From Streptomyces griseoflavus (GTDB taxonomy: Bacteria > Actinomycetota > Actinomycetes > Streptomycetales > Streptomycetaceae), in the NCBI RefSeq assembly GCF_014649995.1, contig NZ_BMUC01000001.1, forward strand, positions 186,001 to 250,000: a stretch of 64,000 nucleotides of DNA, given 5' to 3'. Position numbers and translations under genes: made by a program. Shown here one piece after another: positions 17,027-26,534 of this stretch. The number at the start of each line of letters is the position of its first letter. Position 1 is the stretch's first letter. The notes under the pieces were generated by a model that did no database searches, was not told the DNA's origin, and worked only from the letters and a program-made list of their open reading frames with translations.

Positions 17027-18315
17027 ACGGCGAACTCCTGGAACGCGATGGCCTTCTCGACCGGGTAGTACTCGGTGCCGAGCAGCTCACGGATGATGGT
17101 CGCGTTGCGGTACGGGCCCATGCCCAGGTCGGGGCTGGTGACGCTGTGCGTGTGGACGCCCGCGTTCTGGAGGAAGATGCCGCGGCCGGTGACGTCGATG
17201 GCGTAGTCGCGGGAGACGTCGAAGCGGCCGTGGCCGTCGAAGCGGAGCCGGTCGCGCACCGGGTCGAGGAACGCCGGGGGCTCGTAGTGGTAGCCGGTGG
17301 CCAGCACCAGCCCTTCGGTGCGGATCTCGAAGTCCTTGTCCTGCTCGTCCTGGTGGAAGCCGAGCGTGTAGGCGCCGTCCTCGTAACGGGCTGCGGTCAG
17401 CGAGGAGTTGGTGAGCAGCCTGGTGGGGACCGGCCGGTCGCCGCTCTCGACGTCCTTCTGGTACAGCAGGTCGAAGATCGCGTCGATCAGCTCCGCGTTG
17501 ATGCCCTTGAACAGGCCCTTCTGCTGCTTCTCCAGCCGGTAGCGGGTCTCCTCGGGCAGGGCGCGGAAGTAGTCGATGTAGTCCGGGGAGGTCATCTCCA
17601 GGGTCAGCTTGGTGTACTCCAGCGGGAAGAACCGCGGCGAACGGGTGACCCAGTTGAGCTGGTAGCCGTGGACGTCGATCTCGGAGAGCAGCTCGTAGTA
17701 GATCTCGGCGGCGCTCTGTCCGCTGCCGACGACCGTGACCGACTTCTTCTCCCGCAGCTCCGCCTTGCGCTGCATGTACTGCGCGTTGTGGAAGAGGCCG
17801 CCGTCCAGCCCGCGGCACGGCTGGGGGAGGTACGGCACGGTGCCGGTGCCGAGCACCAGGTGCCGGGCGCGGTACGTCTCCCCTGCCGCCGTGGCGACCG
17901 CGTAGAGCCCGGCGGCCTCGTCGTAGGTCACCTCGGTGACCGTGGTGCCGAAGCGGATGCTGCCGAGCTGGGCGGCGGCCCAGCGGCAGTAGTCGTCGTA
18001 CTCGACTCGCAGCGGGTAGAAGTTCTCGCGTATGTAGAACGAGTAGAGGCGGCCTTTCTCCTTCAGGTAGTTGAGGAAGGAGTAGGGGGACGTCGGGTCG
18101 GCGAGCGTGACCAGGTCCGACATGAACGGCGTCTGGAGGTGGGCGCCGTCGAGGAACATTCCGGCGTGCCAGGCGAAGCCGGGCTTGGACTCCAGGAAGA
18201 GGCCGTTCAGTTCGGCGATCGGCTCGGTCAGGCAGGCGAGGCCGAGGTTGAAGGGGCCCAGCCCGATGCCCACGAAGTCGTAGGTGGTGTCCGGGGCTTC
18301 AGCAAGCGCGGTCAA
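17023..18315 (-). CDS. desB: DesB, cadaverine N-monooxygenase
   Basis: 430-aa FAD- and NADPH-dependent N-hydroxylating monooxygenase (lysine/ornithine monooxygenase family). The FAD site [12 protein letters not shown] is near residues 17-28. The NADPH-type Gly motif [10 protein letters not shown] is near residue 200, and the C-terminal ATGYHYEPP motif is present. It hydroxylates cadaverine made by DesA. The start is a TTG at 18315 with GGGAGAG upstream, overlapping the end of desA by 17 nt. Confidence 0.95.
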   Translation of the reverse strand: MTALAEAPDTTYDFVGIGLGPFNLGLACLTEPIAELNGLFLESKPGFAWHAGMFLDGAHLQTPFMSDLVTLADPTSPYSFLNYLKEKGRLYSFYIRENFYPLRVEYDDYCRWAAAQLGSIRFGTTVTEVTYDEAAGLYAVATAAGETYRARHLVLGTGTVPYLPQPCRGLDGGLFHNAQYMQRKAELREKKSVTVVGSGQSAAEIYYELLSEIDVHGYQLNWVTRSPRFFPLEYTKLTLEMTSPDYIDYFRALPEETRYRLEKQQKGLFKGINAELIDAIFDLLYQKDVESGDRPVPTRLLTNSSLTAARYEDGAYTLGFHQDEQDKDFEIRTEGLVLATGYHYEPPAFLDPVRDRLRFDGHGRFDVSRDYAIDVTGRGIFLQNAGVHTHSVTSPDLGMGPYRNATIIRELLGTEYYPVEKAIAFQEFAV

Positions 18316-19741
18316 GGGACTCTCCCAGGTACTGCTCGGCGTGGCCGGCGATCAGGTCGAGGACGGCGGAGATGTCGGCCGTCGTGGTCTCGGGGTTCAG
18401 CAGGGTGAACTTCAGGTAGTGGCGTCCGGCCACCTTGGTGCCCGCGACGACCGCGTCACCGGAGGCGAACAGGGCCTTGCGGGCGTAGAGGTTGGCGCGG
18501 TCGATCTCGGCGGGGTCGGTGACGGCCGCCGGGATGCAGCGGAAGACGAGGGTGGAGAGGTTGGGCGCGACCACGACGTCGAAGCGGGGGTCGGCGGCCA
18601 GCAGCTTCCAGCCCTCGGCGGCCAGGTCGCACACCTCGTCGAAGAGGCGGCCGATGCCGTCGGCGCCCATCACGCGCAGGGTCATCCACAGTTTGAGGGC
18701 GTCGAAGCGGCGGGTGGTCTGCAGGGACTTGTCGACCTGGTTGGGGATGCGCTCGGTCACCATGCGCCGCGGGTTGAGGTACTCGGCGTGGTAGGTGGCG
18801 TGCCGCAGCGTGGCGGTGTCGCGGACCAGTACGGCCGAGGAGCTGACCGGCTGGAAGAAGGACTTGTGGTAGTCGACGGTGACGGAGTCGGCGCGTTCGA
18901 TGCCGTCGAGGCGGTCGCGGTACTTCAGCGAGGCGAGCAGACCGCAGCCGTAGGCGGCGTCCACGTGCATCCAGGCGCCGTACCGCTCGCACAGTTCGGC
19001 GATCTCGGGGAGCGGGTCGATGGAGCCGAAGTCGGTGGTTCCGGCGGTCGCGACGACGGCCATGGGGACCAGTCCCGCCGCGGTGCAGCGCTCCAGCTCG
19101 CGGGCGAGGGCGACGGTCTGCAGCCGCTTGTCGTGGTCGACGGGGACCGACACCACGGCGTCGGGCCCGAGGCCGAGGAGTTTCGCGGACTTCTTCACGC
19201 TGAAGTGGCTGACCTCGGAGGCGAAGACGCGCAGTCTCGCCAGATCGTCGGTCTTGGCCTCCTCGCGGGCCAGCAGCAGCGCCTGGAGGTTGGACTGGCT
19301 GCCGCCGGAGGTGAACACGCCGTCGGCGGCGGGGCCGAGGCCGATGCGGGCGTTCGTCCAGTCGATGAGCTTGCGCTCGATGAGGGTGCCGCCGGCCGAC
19401 TGGTCCCAGGTGTCCAGGGAGGAGTTGACGGCGGAGAGCACCGCCTCGCCGAGCACGGCCGGGATGACGACCGGGCAGTTGAGGTGGGCGAGGTAGCGGG
19501 GGTGGTGGAAGTAGATCGCGTCCCGGAGGTAGACGTCCTCCAGTTCGTCCAGCACCGCGGTGGTGTCGTGCAGGGGACGGTCGAGGTCGATCGCGTCGAT
19601 GCGGGGCGCGAGCTCGTCGACCGTGACGCCGGTGAACGGCCGGGCTGTGGTGGCGAGTTTGGCCGCCACCCGCTCGACTCCCTCGGTCACGGAGCGGCGG
19701 TAGTGCTCCGCGGTGGTGTCGTTGAGCAGGTGCGAGCGCAT
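18299..19741 (-). CDS. desA: DesA, lysine decarboxylase (PLP-dependent)
   Basis: 480-aa group II PLP decarboxylase converting lysine to cadaverine, the committed step of desferrioxamine synthesis. The Schiff-base Lys is in TVDYHKSFF (residue 293). HVDAAYG and SGGSQSNLQ supply other PLP contacts. ATG at 19741 is preceded by GGAGG. First gene of desABCD, with an iron box about 55 bp upstream of the start, so it is derepressed when iron is low. Confidence 0.96.
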   Translation of the reverse strand: MRSHLLNDTTAEHYRRSVTEGVERVAAKLATTARPFTGVTVDELAPRIDAIDLDRPLHDTTAVLDELEDVYLRDAIYFHHPRYLAHLNCPVVIPAVLGEAVLSAVNSSLDTWDQSAGGTLIERKLIDWTNARIGLGPAADGVFTSGGSQSNLQALLLAREEAKTDDLARLRVFASEVSHFSVKKSAKLLGLGPDAVVSVPVDHDKRLQTVALARELERCTAAGLVPMAVVATAGTTDFGSIDPLPEIAELCERYGAWMHVDAAYGCGLLASLKYRDRLDGIERADSVTVDYHKSFFQPVSSSAVLVRDTATLRHATYHAEYLNPRRMVTERIPNQVDKSLQTTRRFDALKLWMTLRVMGADGIGRLFDEVCDLAAEGWKLLAADPRFDVVVAPNLSTLVFRCIPAAVTDPAEIDRANLYARKALFASGDAVVAGTKVAGRHYLKFTLLNPETTTADISAVLDLIAGHAEQYLGESLDRAC

Positions 19742-19795
19742 GTGGGGGTCCTCCGGTGGGGACGGGCCGGTGCGGGGAGCGGGCCAGTGCGTGAC

Positions 19796-19814
19796 TTAGG
19801 TTAGCCTAACCTGA
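19796..19814 (-). promoter_or_regulatory. Iron box (DmdR/IdeR operator) upstream of desA
   Basis: TTAGGTTAGCCTAACCTGA is the 19-bp inverted repeat bound by DtxR-family iron repressors (DmdR1 in Streptomyces). It lies in the 154-bp gap upstream of desA. Confidence 0.93.
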
Positions 19815-19895
19815 GTGCCGCGAAGGTATTCCGCGTTCGGCCGTGACCGTGGTCACTCGCTCACGGGGTTGACGAGCCGTCAACTGCCTTGCGCA

Positions 19896-20771
19896 TCAAG
19901 CCTGTTCGCGCATCTGCTCTTCCGTCAGGCCCCGTCGCCAGTAACCCACGAACGTCACGCGCCGGCGATCGACACCGCGCTCACCGACGAAGAGCCGCCG
20001 CAGCTGCTTCACACAGCCGGACTCTCCGGCGATCCAGACGTACGGCCGCTCGGCGGGCGGCAGTTCGGCGGTGCGCAGGTCGTCCAGGGCGAGGGGGGAG
20101 GCGCCCGCCTCCGTCGCCGCCGCGTCCCGGACGAACCAGGTGATCTCCGCGTCGGCGGCGGTCGGCAGGTCCTGCACGTCACCGGCGTGCGGCACCTCCA
20201 GCCACACCCGGGCCCGCATACCCGCGGGAAGCGTCTCCAGGACGGCGGCGGTGGCGGGCAGGGCGGTCTCGTCGGCCCACAGGAGCACCAGATCGGTGTC
20301 CTCGGGCGGACGGAAGCGGATCGCGCGGTTGTCGGCGATCGCGGGGCCGAGCAGCAGGACCCGGTCACCGGCCACCGCGCGGGCGGCCCAGCGGGAGGCC
20401 GGGCCGGCCTCGGCCGAGGCGCCGCCCTCCCCGACGCCGTGCAGCACGAAGTCGATGTCGACCTCCGTGGTGTGCCCCCCGGCGTCGGCGCGCAGTGCCC
20501 GCAGCGTGTACGAGCGCATCACCGCCCGCACGTCGTCGGGCAGTTCGCGCCAGCCCTGCCACCACTGGTCACCCAGTTCGAGCGGCACGGCCGGCTCGCT
20601 CTGCCCCGGGTGCGGCAGGAACAGCGACAGGGACTGGTCGCGCCCGTCGGAGTGGAAGTCGCGCAGTTCCGGGCCGGTGAAGGTGACCCGGACCAGGGAC
20701 GGGCCGAGCCGCCTCGTCGCCGCGACCTGCAGGGCGAAGAAGCGGAACGGGGCGGCTACGGCAGTGGTCAC
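19896..20771 (-). CDS. Siderophore-interacting protein (FAD-dependent ferric-siderophore reductase)
   Basis: 291-aa SIP-family flavoprotein (ViuB/YqjH-like). An N-terminal FAD-binding barrel carries the flavin motif RSYTLRAL (near residue 85). The C-terminal nucleotide-binding-like domain ends with VWIAGESGCVKQLRR. It is thought to reduce Fe(III) in the imported ferrioxamine and so release iron in the cytoplasm. GTG start at 20771 with GGAG 6 nt away. It lies 37 bp downstream of desE and is probably co-transcribed with it. Confidence 0.93.
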   Translation of the reverse strand: MTTAVAAPFRFFALQVAATRRLGPSLVRVTFTGPELRDFHSDGRDQSLSLFLPHPGQSEPAVPLELGDQWWQGWRELPDDVRAVMRSYTLRALRADAGGHTTEVDIDFVLHGVGEGGASAEAGPASRWAARAVAGDRVLLLGPAIADNRAIRFRPPEDTDLVLLWADETALPATAAVLETLPAGMRARVWLEVPHAGDVQDLPTAADAEITWFVRDAAATEAGASPLALDDLRTAELPPAERPYVWIAGESGCVKQLRRLFVGERGVDRRRVTFVGYWRRGLTEEQMREQA

Positions 20772-20808
20772 GTGTGGCTCCGGGGCTGGAGGATGGTGCC
20801 GGGGAGGG

Positions 20809-21870
20809 TCAGCTGACCTTCTTGGCCTTCTCGATGGCCTCGGCGAGCGCCTCGACCGGGGCGACGCACTTGTCGTAGGACAGGATCGGCTCGGTGGACC
20901 GGGCGATGACCTGGCCGGCCTTGACCGCGGGCAGTTCCTTCCAGGTCGCCTCGGTGATGTCGGCGGGCTGGATGGCGGAGGTGCGGTCGTCCATCAGGAT
21001 GACGTCGGCCTTGTGCTTGTCGACGTTCTCCCAGCTGAGGCTCTCGAACCAGCCGCCGGTGGCCTTCTTGGCCTCCTCCGTCGGCTCGACGAAGTCCACG
21101 CCGAGGGCCTTGAAGTACTCCAGGTCGATGGAGAGGTTGGAGCCGGAGACGTAGAAGAGCTCGGGGCTCGCCGAGCCGACCATCACCTTGATGCCGGGGT
21201 TGGCCCTGACGGCCTTGCGCAGCCGCTCCGAGGCCTCCTCGAAGCGCTTCTTGGCGCCGGTGACCTTCTCCGCCTTCATGTCGGCGCCGAGCGACTCCGC
21301 CAGTTCCCACATCCGCTGGAGCGGGCCGGTCAGCTGACGGTCGAACACGGAGATGCCGACGCTCGGCGCGAGCTTGGCGATCTTGTCCTTGGACGCCTCG
21401 GGGACGTACCAGAGGGTGCCGGCGTCGTCGAACATCGTGGAGATCAGGAGGTCGGGCGCGAGCGTCGCGTACTTCTCGACGTTGAACTGGTCCCAGACGT
21501 TGCCGAGGATGGTCACCTTGCTGATGTCCATGTCGCCGGCCTGGACGTCGGCCTTGCCGTCCTTGGTCTCCGTCGGACCGAAGACGCCCTTGACCTGCAC
21601 GCCGTAGTCGTACAGCGCGGCGGCGACACCGGTGAAGGCGACGATGTTCGCGGGCTTCCCGTCCAGCTTCACCGTGGTGCCGCGGTCGTCCTTGAAGCTC
21701 CAGGGGCCGGACCCGGCGCCGTCCTTCGACCCCGAGTCGCCGCCCTTCGCGCCGTCGTCACCACAGGCCGCGAGCGCGGCGCCGAGTCCGAGGACGCCGC
21801 CGGCGGCGAGCAGTCCACGACGGGAGAGGCGGGCGGTGCTGGCGTTCGACATGGGTCGGTCTGCTTTCAT
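20809..21870 (-). CDS. desE: DesE, ferrioxamine-binding lipoprotein
   Basis: 353-aa class III (FecB/FhuD-like) substrate-binding lipoprotein. The N-terminus has a twin-arginine-like SRRGLLAAGG followed by lipobox LAAC, lipidated Cys at residue 36. It binds ferrioxamines outside the membrane and passes them to an ABC permease encoded elsewhere. ATG at 21870 is taken. A second in-frame ATG at 21852 is equally possible; neither has a clear ribosome site. An iron box lies about 55 bp upstream. Confidence 0.93.
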   Translation of the reverse strand: MKADRPMSNASTARLSRRGLLAAGGVLGLGAALAACGDDGAKGGDSGSKDGAGSGPWSFKDDRGTTVKLDGKPANIVAFTGVAAALYDYGVQVKGVFGPTETKDGKADVQAGDMDISKVTILGNVWDQFNVEKYATLAPDLLISTMFDDAGTLWYVPEASKDKIAKLAPSVGISVFDRQLTGPLQRMWELAESLGADMKAEKVTGAKKRFEEASERLRKAVRANPGIKVMVGSASPELFYVSGSNLSIDLEYFKALGVDFVEPTEEAKKATGGWFESLSWENVDKHKADVILMDDRTSAIQPADITEATWKELPAVKAGQVIARSTEPILSYDKCVAPVEALAEAIEKAKKVS

Positions 21871-21922
21871 GCGTGCGGAGCCGATGGGTGCGCGGTGACG
21901 GCTCCCTGGGCCGGAAACAGCC

Positions 21923-21941
21923 TTAGGTTAGCCTAACCTCA
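21923..21941 (-). promoter_or_regulatory. Iron box (DmdR/IdeR operator) upstream of desE
   Basis: TTAGGTTAGCCTAACCTCA, differing from the desA box only at one base near the end. It controls the desE-reductase unit and may also affect the divergent small membrane gene at 22036. Confidence 0.93.
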
Positions 21942-22035
21942 GAGCTTGTCCAGGGGTTGCCGGTATCCATCCCCTCGCGAAAGCCCCGACACGCCCTCCC
22001 GGTACCGTGATCGCCGTCACGCGAGGGGGAGGAAA

Positions 22036-22380
22036 ATGAACGTCGCACGACGCTGGGGCCCGTCCGTGGCCGTGCACCTGATCCTCGGAATGGTGGCCCT
22101 CGTACCGCTGTGGCTGTCGATGATGCTCGCGGCGGACGTCCTCCGGGCGGAACCGGAGGGCTCCTCCTCCGACCCCGCCGTCACCGGCTCCGCACCGGCC
22201 TGGACGCCGATCCTCGTCGCGCTGTGGGCCGTCTTCCTGGCCCTGTGGCTCCCCGTCGGCTCCCGGGCCCGCCCGTCGGTGCCGGGCGTCTCCGGACGGC
22301 GCTACTGGGCCGTCGGCGCGGCACTGGTGCTCACGCCGATGGTGTTCTCGACCGCGCTGCTCGTCCTCGTCGAGGGATGA
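22036..22380 (+). CDS. Small integral membrane protein
   Basis: 114 aa with three predicted membrane spans (about residues 12-34, 53-70 and 90-112) and a short acidic/Ser loop between the first two. ATG at 22036 follows a strong GGGGGAGGAAA. Divergent from desE and within reach of its iron box. No family recognised and no function implied beyond membrane location. Confidence 0.75.
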   Translation: MNVARRWGPSVAVHLILGMVALVPLWLSMMLAADVLRAEPEGSSSDPAVTGSAPAWTPILVALWAVFLALWLPVGSRARPSVPGVSGRRYWAVGAALVLTPMVFSTALLVLVEG

Positions 22381-22387
22381 GCGGAGC

Positions 22388-22419
22388 GGGGCGCGCCCGC
22401 CCGGACCGGGGCGCGCCCC
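22388..22419. terminator. Bidirectional hairpin between convergent genes
   Basis: 11-bp stem GGGGCGCGCCC/GGGCGCGCCCC (22388-22398 with 22409-22419) with a 10-nt loop. It lies between the small membrane gene (plus) and the acyl-CoA dehydrogenase (minus). Confidence 0.6.
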
Positions 22420-22465
22420 GCAGGACGCGTCCCGGTGCGGCCGGGACCGGACCGGTCCGGCCGGA

Positions 22466-23626
22466 TCAGCCCGCCAGGCCCAACTCCCGGGCGATCAGCA
22501 TGCGCTGGACCTCGCTCGTGCCCTCGCCGATCTCCAGGATCTTGGAGTCCCGCCACATGCGGGCCACCGGGTACTCGTTCATGAAGCCGTAGCCGCCGTG
22601 GATCTGGGTGGCGTCACGGGCGTTGTCCACCGCGACCGTCGACGAGTACAGCTTGGCCAGCGCCGCCTCCTTCTTGAACGGCTCCCCGGCCACCAGCCGG
22701 CTGGCCGCGTCCCGCCACGCCAGGCGGGCCGTGTGCGCCTTCATCTCCATGTCGGCGATCTTGAACTGGATCGCCTGGTTGGCGCCGATCGGCCGCCCGA
22801 AGGCGTGCCGCTCCCTGGCGTACTTCACCGACTCGTCCACACAGCCCTGCGCCAGCCCCGTGCCCAGCGCGGCGATGGCGATGCGGCCCTCGTCCAGGAT
22901 GCGCAGGAACTGGGCGTAGCCGCGGCCCTCCTCGCCCAGCAGGTTGGCGGCCGGGACCCGGACGTCGGCGAAGGACAGCTCACGCGTGTCCGAGGCGTTC
23001 CAGCCGACCTTCGAGTAGGGCGCCGCCACGGTGAAGCCCGGCGTGCCCGACGGGACGATGATCGCCGAGATCAGCGGCTTGCCGTCCGGCTTGCGGCCGG
23101 TGACCGCGGTGACCGTGACCAGGCCCGTGATGTCGGTGCCCGAGTTGGTGATGAAGCACTTCGTGCCGTTGATGACCCACTCGTTCGTCGACTCGTCCAG
23201 CCGGGCCGTCGTACGGGTCGCGCCCGCGTCGCTGCCGCCGTCCGGCTCGGTCAGGCCGAACGCGCCCAGTATCTCGCCCGAGCACAGCCGGGGGAGCCAC
23301 TCGCGCTTCTGCTCCTCGGTACCGAACAGGTGCAGCGGCATGGCGCCCAGCGAGACGCCCGCCTCCAGCGTGATGGCCACCGAGGAATCGACCCGGGCCA
23401 GCTCCTCCAGGGCCACGCCGAGGGCGAAGTAGTCGCCGCCCATGCCGCCGTACTCCTCCGGGAACGGCAGCCCGAACAGGCCCATGCGGCCCATCTCCCG
23501 CACGATCTCGTACGGGAACTCGTGCCGCTCGTAGAAGTCACCGATCTTCGGCGCCACCACGTCGTGCGCGAACTCCTCGACCGTGCGGCGGAGTTCTTCC
23601 AGTTCGGGGGAGAGCTTGTGGTCCAT
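22466..23626 (-). CDS. acdH: Acyl-CoA dehydrogenase of branched-chain (leucine) catabolism
   Basis: 386-aa FAD-dependent acyl-CoA dehydrogenase. FAD/substrate signatures FGLTEPDGGSDAG and the C-terminal motif IGEGTSEVQ are present, with Glu368 in the position of the catalytic base of MCAD/SCAD-type enzymes. It is the last gene of accD1-accA1-HMG-CoA lyase-acdH, and the 6-bp gap to the lyase supports one operon. In this context it should oxidise isovaleryl-CoA to methylcrotonyl-CoA. Streptomyces AcdH is known to act on branched and short acyl-CoAs. Confidence 0.92.
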   Translation of the reverse strand: MDHKLSPELEELRRTVEEFAHDVVAPKIGDFYERHEFPYEIVREMGRMGLFGLPFPEEYGGMGGDYFALGVALEELARVDSSVAITLEAGVSLGAMPLHLFGTEEQKREWLPRLCSGEILGAFGLTEPDGGSDAGATRTTARLDESTNEWVINGTKCFITNSGTDITGLVTVTAVTGRKPDGKPLISAIIVPSGTPGFTVAAPYSKVGWNASDTRELSFADVRVPAANLLGEEGRGYAQFLRILDEGRIAIAALGTGLAQGCVDESVKYARERHAFGRPIGANQAIQFKIADMEMKAHTARLAWRDAASRLVAGEPFKKEAALAKLYSSTVAVDNARDATQIHGGYGFMNEYPVARMWRDSKILEIGEGTSEVQRMLIARELGLAG

Positions 23627-23632
23627 GGTCGT

Positions 23633-24580
23633 TCACGACTCCTGGTGGGAGAGGGCTCGGACGGTGCGGGACGGGCTGGTGCGGCCCAGGTGGGCGGCCA
23701 TCCAGACGCTTGTGGCGACCAGACGGCCGAGGTCGACCCCGGTGTCGATGCCGAGGCCGCGCAGCATCCACACGAGGTCTTCGGTGGCGAGATTGCCGGT
23801 GGCGGACTTCGCGTACGGGCAGCCGCCCAGTCCGCCGGCGGAGGCGTCGACCGTGCTGACGCCCTGCTGGAGCGCGGCCAGCGTGTTGGACAGGGCCTGG
23901 CCGTACGTGTCGTGGAAGTGCACGCCGAGCGCGGACACGGGGACGCCCGCCCCGGCGAGCGCGGTGAGCAGGGCCGTCACATGGCCCGGCGTGGCCACCC
24001 CGATGGTGTCGCCCAGGCTCAGCTCGTCACAGCCCATGTCCAGCAGGGCCCGGCACACCCTCACCACCTGCGGGACCGGGACCGCGCCCTCCCACGGGTC
24101 GCCGAAGCACATCGAGAGGTAGCCGCGGACGTGCACGTCCGCCGCCTTCGCCCGCCGCACCACCGGCTCGAACATCGTCAGCGCCTCGTCCACCGTGCGG
24201 TTGAGGTTGGCGCGGGCGAAGGACTCCGTGGCGCTGGCGAACACCGCGACCCGCCGGGCGCCGAGCGCCAGCGCGCGGTCCAGCCCGCGCTCGTTCGGCA
24301 CCAGCACCGGCAGCTCCACGGGCAGGTCCGCGACGGCCGGGTACAGCTCCTCGGCGTCCGCGAGCTGGGGCACCCACTTGGGGTGCACGAAGCTGGTCGC
24401 CTCGATGGTGGTCAGACCGGTGCCGGCCAGACGGCGGACGAACTCCGCCTTGACGGCCGTCGGGACGGTCGCCTTCTCGTTCTGCAGGCCGTCGCGGGCA
24501 CCCACCTCGTGGATCCGCACCCGCGCGGGCAGTCCCTGGGCCGGTACGACCATGGGCAGGCCCGGTTCCGGAGTGTTCAC
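23633..24580 (-). CDS. Hydroxymethylglutaryl-CoA lyase
   Basis: 315-aa HMGL-like TIM-barrel enzyme cleaving HMG-CoA to acetyl-CoA and acetoacetate, the final step of leucine breakdown. [15 protein letters not shown] is the N-terminal signature. HFHDTYGQ supplies metal-binding His residues, and [15 protein letters not shown] holds the catalytic Cys. The GTG at 24580 overlaps the stop of accA1 (GTGA), with GGAGGAG 5 nt upstream. Confidence 0.95.
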   Translation of the reverse strand: MNTPEPGLPMVVPAQGLPARVRIHEVGARDGLQNEKATVPTAVKAEFVRRLAGTGLTTIEATSFVHPKWVPQLADAEELYPAVADLPVELPVLVPNERGLDRALALGARRVAVFASATESFARANLNRTVDEALTMFEPVVRRAKAADVHVRGYLSMCFGDPWEGAVPVPQVVRVCRALLDMGCDELSLGDTIGVATPGHVTALLTALAGAGVPVSALGVHFHDTYGQALSNTLAALQQGVSTVDASAGGLGGCPYAKSATGNLATEDLVWMLRGLGIDTGVDLGRLVATSVWMAAHLGRTSPSRTVRALSHQES

Positions 24581-26520
24581 GCCGTCTCCTCCTCCGCGGG
24601 TGCGATGACCGCGAGCACCTGGTCCATGGCGACCGTCGTGCCCGGGGCCACGTCCAGTTCGGTGACCGTGCCGGCGTGCGGGGCGGAGATGACGTGCTCC
24701 ATCTTCATCGCCTCCACCACCAGCAGACTCTGTCCGGCCGCCACCTCGTCGCCGACGGCCACCTTCACCACCGTCACGGTGCCCGGCATCGGCGCGGTCA
24801 GCGAGTCGGCGCCCGCCTGGCCCGCCCGGGTGAGGGACGCGGCGACCGGGTCGTGGTCCCGCACGTGCCAGGCGTCCCCGTCCCGGCCGATCCAGTCGGC
24901 GGCGCGGTGGAAGGTGTGCCGGACGCCGTCCAGCGTCACCGACACGTGGTCGTCGGTGACCGTGTGGGCGCCGCGCGGCGTGTGCTCCACCGGGTCCGTG
25001 ACGCGCAGGTGGAAGGCGGCCGGTCTCGGGGTGCCGCCCATGCGCCAGCCGTCCGGCACCGAGAAGGGGTCCGTCCAGCCGTCGCCGCGCGGGCGCAGCG
25101 CCTCCAGGCGCACGGCCGCCGCGGCCTCGTACACCTCGCCGGGGACCTCGCCCGGCACCAGGCCCTCCACCTCGCGCTCCACCAGCCCGGTGTCCATGTC
25201 GCCGCTCACCACCGCCGGATGGGCCAGCAGCCGCCGCAGGAACCCCGCGTTGGTCTGCACGCCCAGCGTGACCGTCTCCGCCAGCGCCGCCCGGAGCCTG
25301 CGCAGCGCGGTCGCGCGGTCGGGCCCGTACGCGATCACCTTGGAGAGCATCGGGTCGTAGAGGCTGCCGACCTCCGTGCCCTCGCTGAGCCCGGAGTCGG
25401 TGCGCACCCCGTCGCCCTGCGGCTCGCGCAGCCTGAGCACCGTGCCCCCGGAGGGGAGGAAGCCGCGGGCCGGGTCCTCGGCGCAGATGCGGGCCTCGAC
25501 CGCGTGCCCGGTCAGCCGGACGTCCTGCTGGGCGAACGCCAGCCGCTCGCCCGCCGCCACCCGCAGCTGCCACTCCACCAGGTTGAGCCCCGTGACCAGC
25601 TCGGTGACCGGGTGCTCCACCTGGAGGCGGGTGTTCATCTCCATGAAGTAGTACGACGCCGGGTCGTTGCCCGGGACGATGAACTCCACCGTGCCCGCGC
25701 CCCGGTAGCCGCAGGAGCGGGCCGCCTGGACCGCCGCCTCGCCCATCGCGGCCCGGGTCTCCTCGTCGAGGAGCACACTGGGCGCCTCCTCGATGATCTT
25801 CTGGTGGCGCCGCTGGAGGGAGCACTCGCGCTCGCCCAGGTGGACCACGCCCCCGTGCCCGTCGGCCAGCACCTGGATCTCGATGTGCCGGGGCCGGTCG
25901 ATCCACCGCTCGACCAGCAGCGTGTCGTCACCGAAGGAGGCGCGGGCCTCGCGGCGCGCGGCGGCGATCTCGTCGGCCAGCAGCGAGGCGTCCCGCACCA
26001 GCCGCATGCCCTTGCCGCCACCGCCCGCGGACGGCTTCAGCAGCACCGGCACGCCGATCTCGCGGGCGGCGTCGGCGAGCTGCTCGTCCGTCAGTCCGCT
26101 GCCGCTGGAGCCGGGCACCACCGGCACCCCGGCCGCCTTCACCGTCTCCTTGGCGCGGATCTTGTCGCCCATCAGCGCGATCGCGTCCGCCGGGGGCCCG
26201 ATGAACACCAGCCCCGCTTCCGCGCACGCCCGCGCGAACCCCGCGTTCTCGGCGAGGAAGCCGTATCCGGGGTGGACCGCCTGCGCGCCGGTGCGGGCGG
26301 CGGCCTCCAGCAGCCGCTCCACCGACAGGTAGCTCTCCGAGGCGGCCGCGGGACCGATCCGCACCGCCGTGTCGGCCTCCCGGACGTGCCGGGCGTCGGC
26401 GTCCGCGTCGGAGTACACGGCCACCGAGCGCACGCCCATCGACCGCAGGGTGCGGATGACGCGGACCGCGATCTCGCCCCGGTTGGCCACCAGCACCGTC
26501 TCGAACATCTGCTCAGTCAT
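24577..26520 (-). CDS. accA1: Biotinylated alpha subunit of acyl-CoA (methylcrotonyl-CoA) carboxylase
   Basis: About 647 aa. Biotin carboxylase domain at the N-terminus ([19 protein letters not shown]-grasp [20 protein letters not shown]), a linker, and a C-terminal biotin carboxyl carrier domain with the biotinylated Lys in VEAMKMEH. It carboxylates biotin with ATP and bicarbonate, and AccD1 transfers the CO2 to methylcrotonyl-CoA. The ATG at 26520 has GAGGGG about 10 nt upstream. A GTG at 26538 overlapping the accD1 stop is an alternative. Substrate is inferred from the operon partners and from the S. coelicolor counterpart. Confidence 0.93.
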   Translation of the reverse strand: MTEQMFETVLVANRGEIAVRVIRTLRSMGVRSVAVYSDADADARHVREADTAVRIGPAAASESYLSVERLLEAAARTGAQAVHPGYGFLAENAGFARACAEAGLVFIGPPADAIALMGDKIRAKETVKAAGVPVVPGSSGSGLTDEQLADAAREIGVPVLLKPSAGGGGKGMRLVRDASLLADEIAAARREARASFGDDTLLVERWIDRPRHIEIQVLADGHGGVVHLGERECSLQRRHQKIIEEAPSVLLDEETRAAMGEAAVQAARSCGYRGAGTVEFIVPGNDPASYYFMEMNTRLQVEHPVTELVTGLNLVEWQLRVAAGERLAFAQQDVRLTGHAVEARICAEDPARGFLPSGGTVLRLREPQGDGVRTDSGLSEGTEVGSLYDPMLSKVIAYGPDRATALRRLRAALAETVTLGVQTNAGFLRRLLAHPAVVSGDMDTGLVEREVEGLVPGEVPGEVYEAAAAVRLEALRPRGDGWTDPFSVPDGWRMGGTPRPAAFHLRVTDPVEHTPRGAHTVTDDHVSVTLDGVRHTFHRAADWIGRDGDAWHVRDHDPVAASLTRAGQAGADSLTAPMPGTVTVVKVAVGDEVAAGQSLLVVEAMKMEHVISAPHAGTVTELDVAPGTTVAMDQVLAVIAPAEEETA

Positions 26521-26534
26521 CGTCAGGGGTCCCC

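Noticed and set aside
23633-25906. One 757-aa minus-strand protein covering HMG-CoA lyase
   Set aside because: The upstream two thirds is an out-of-frame reading of accA1. The real lyase starts at the GTG at 24580.
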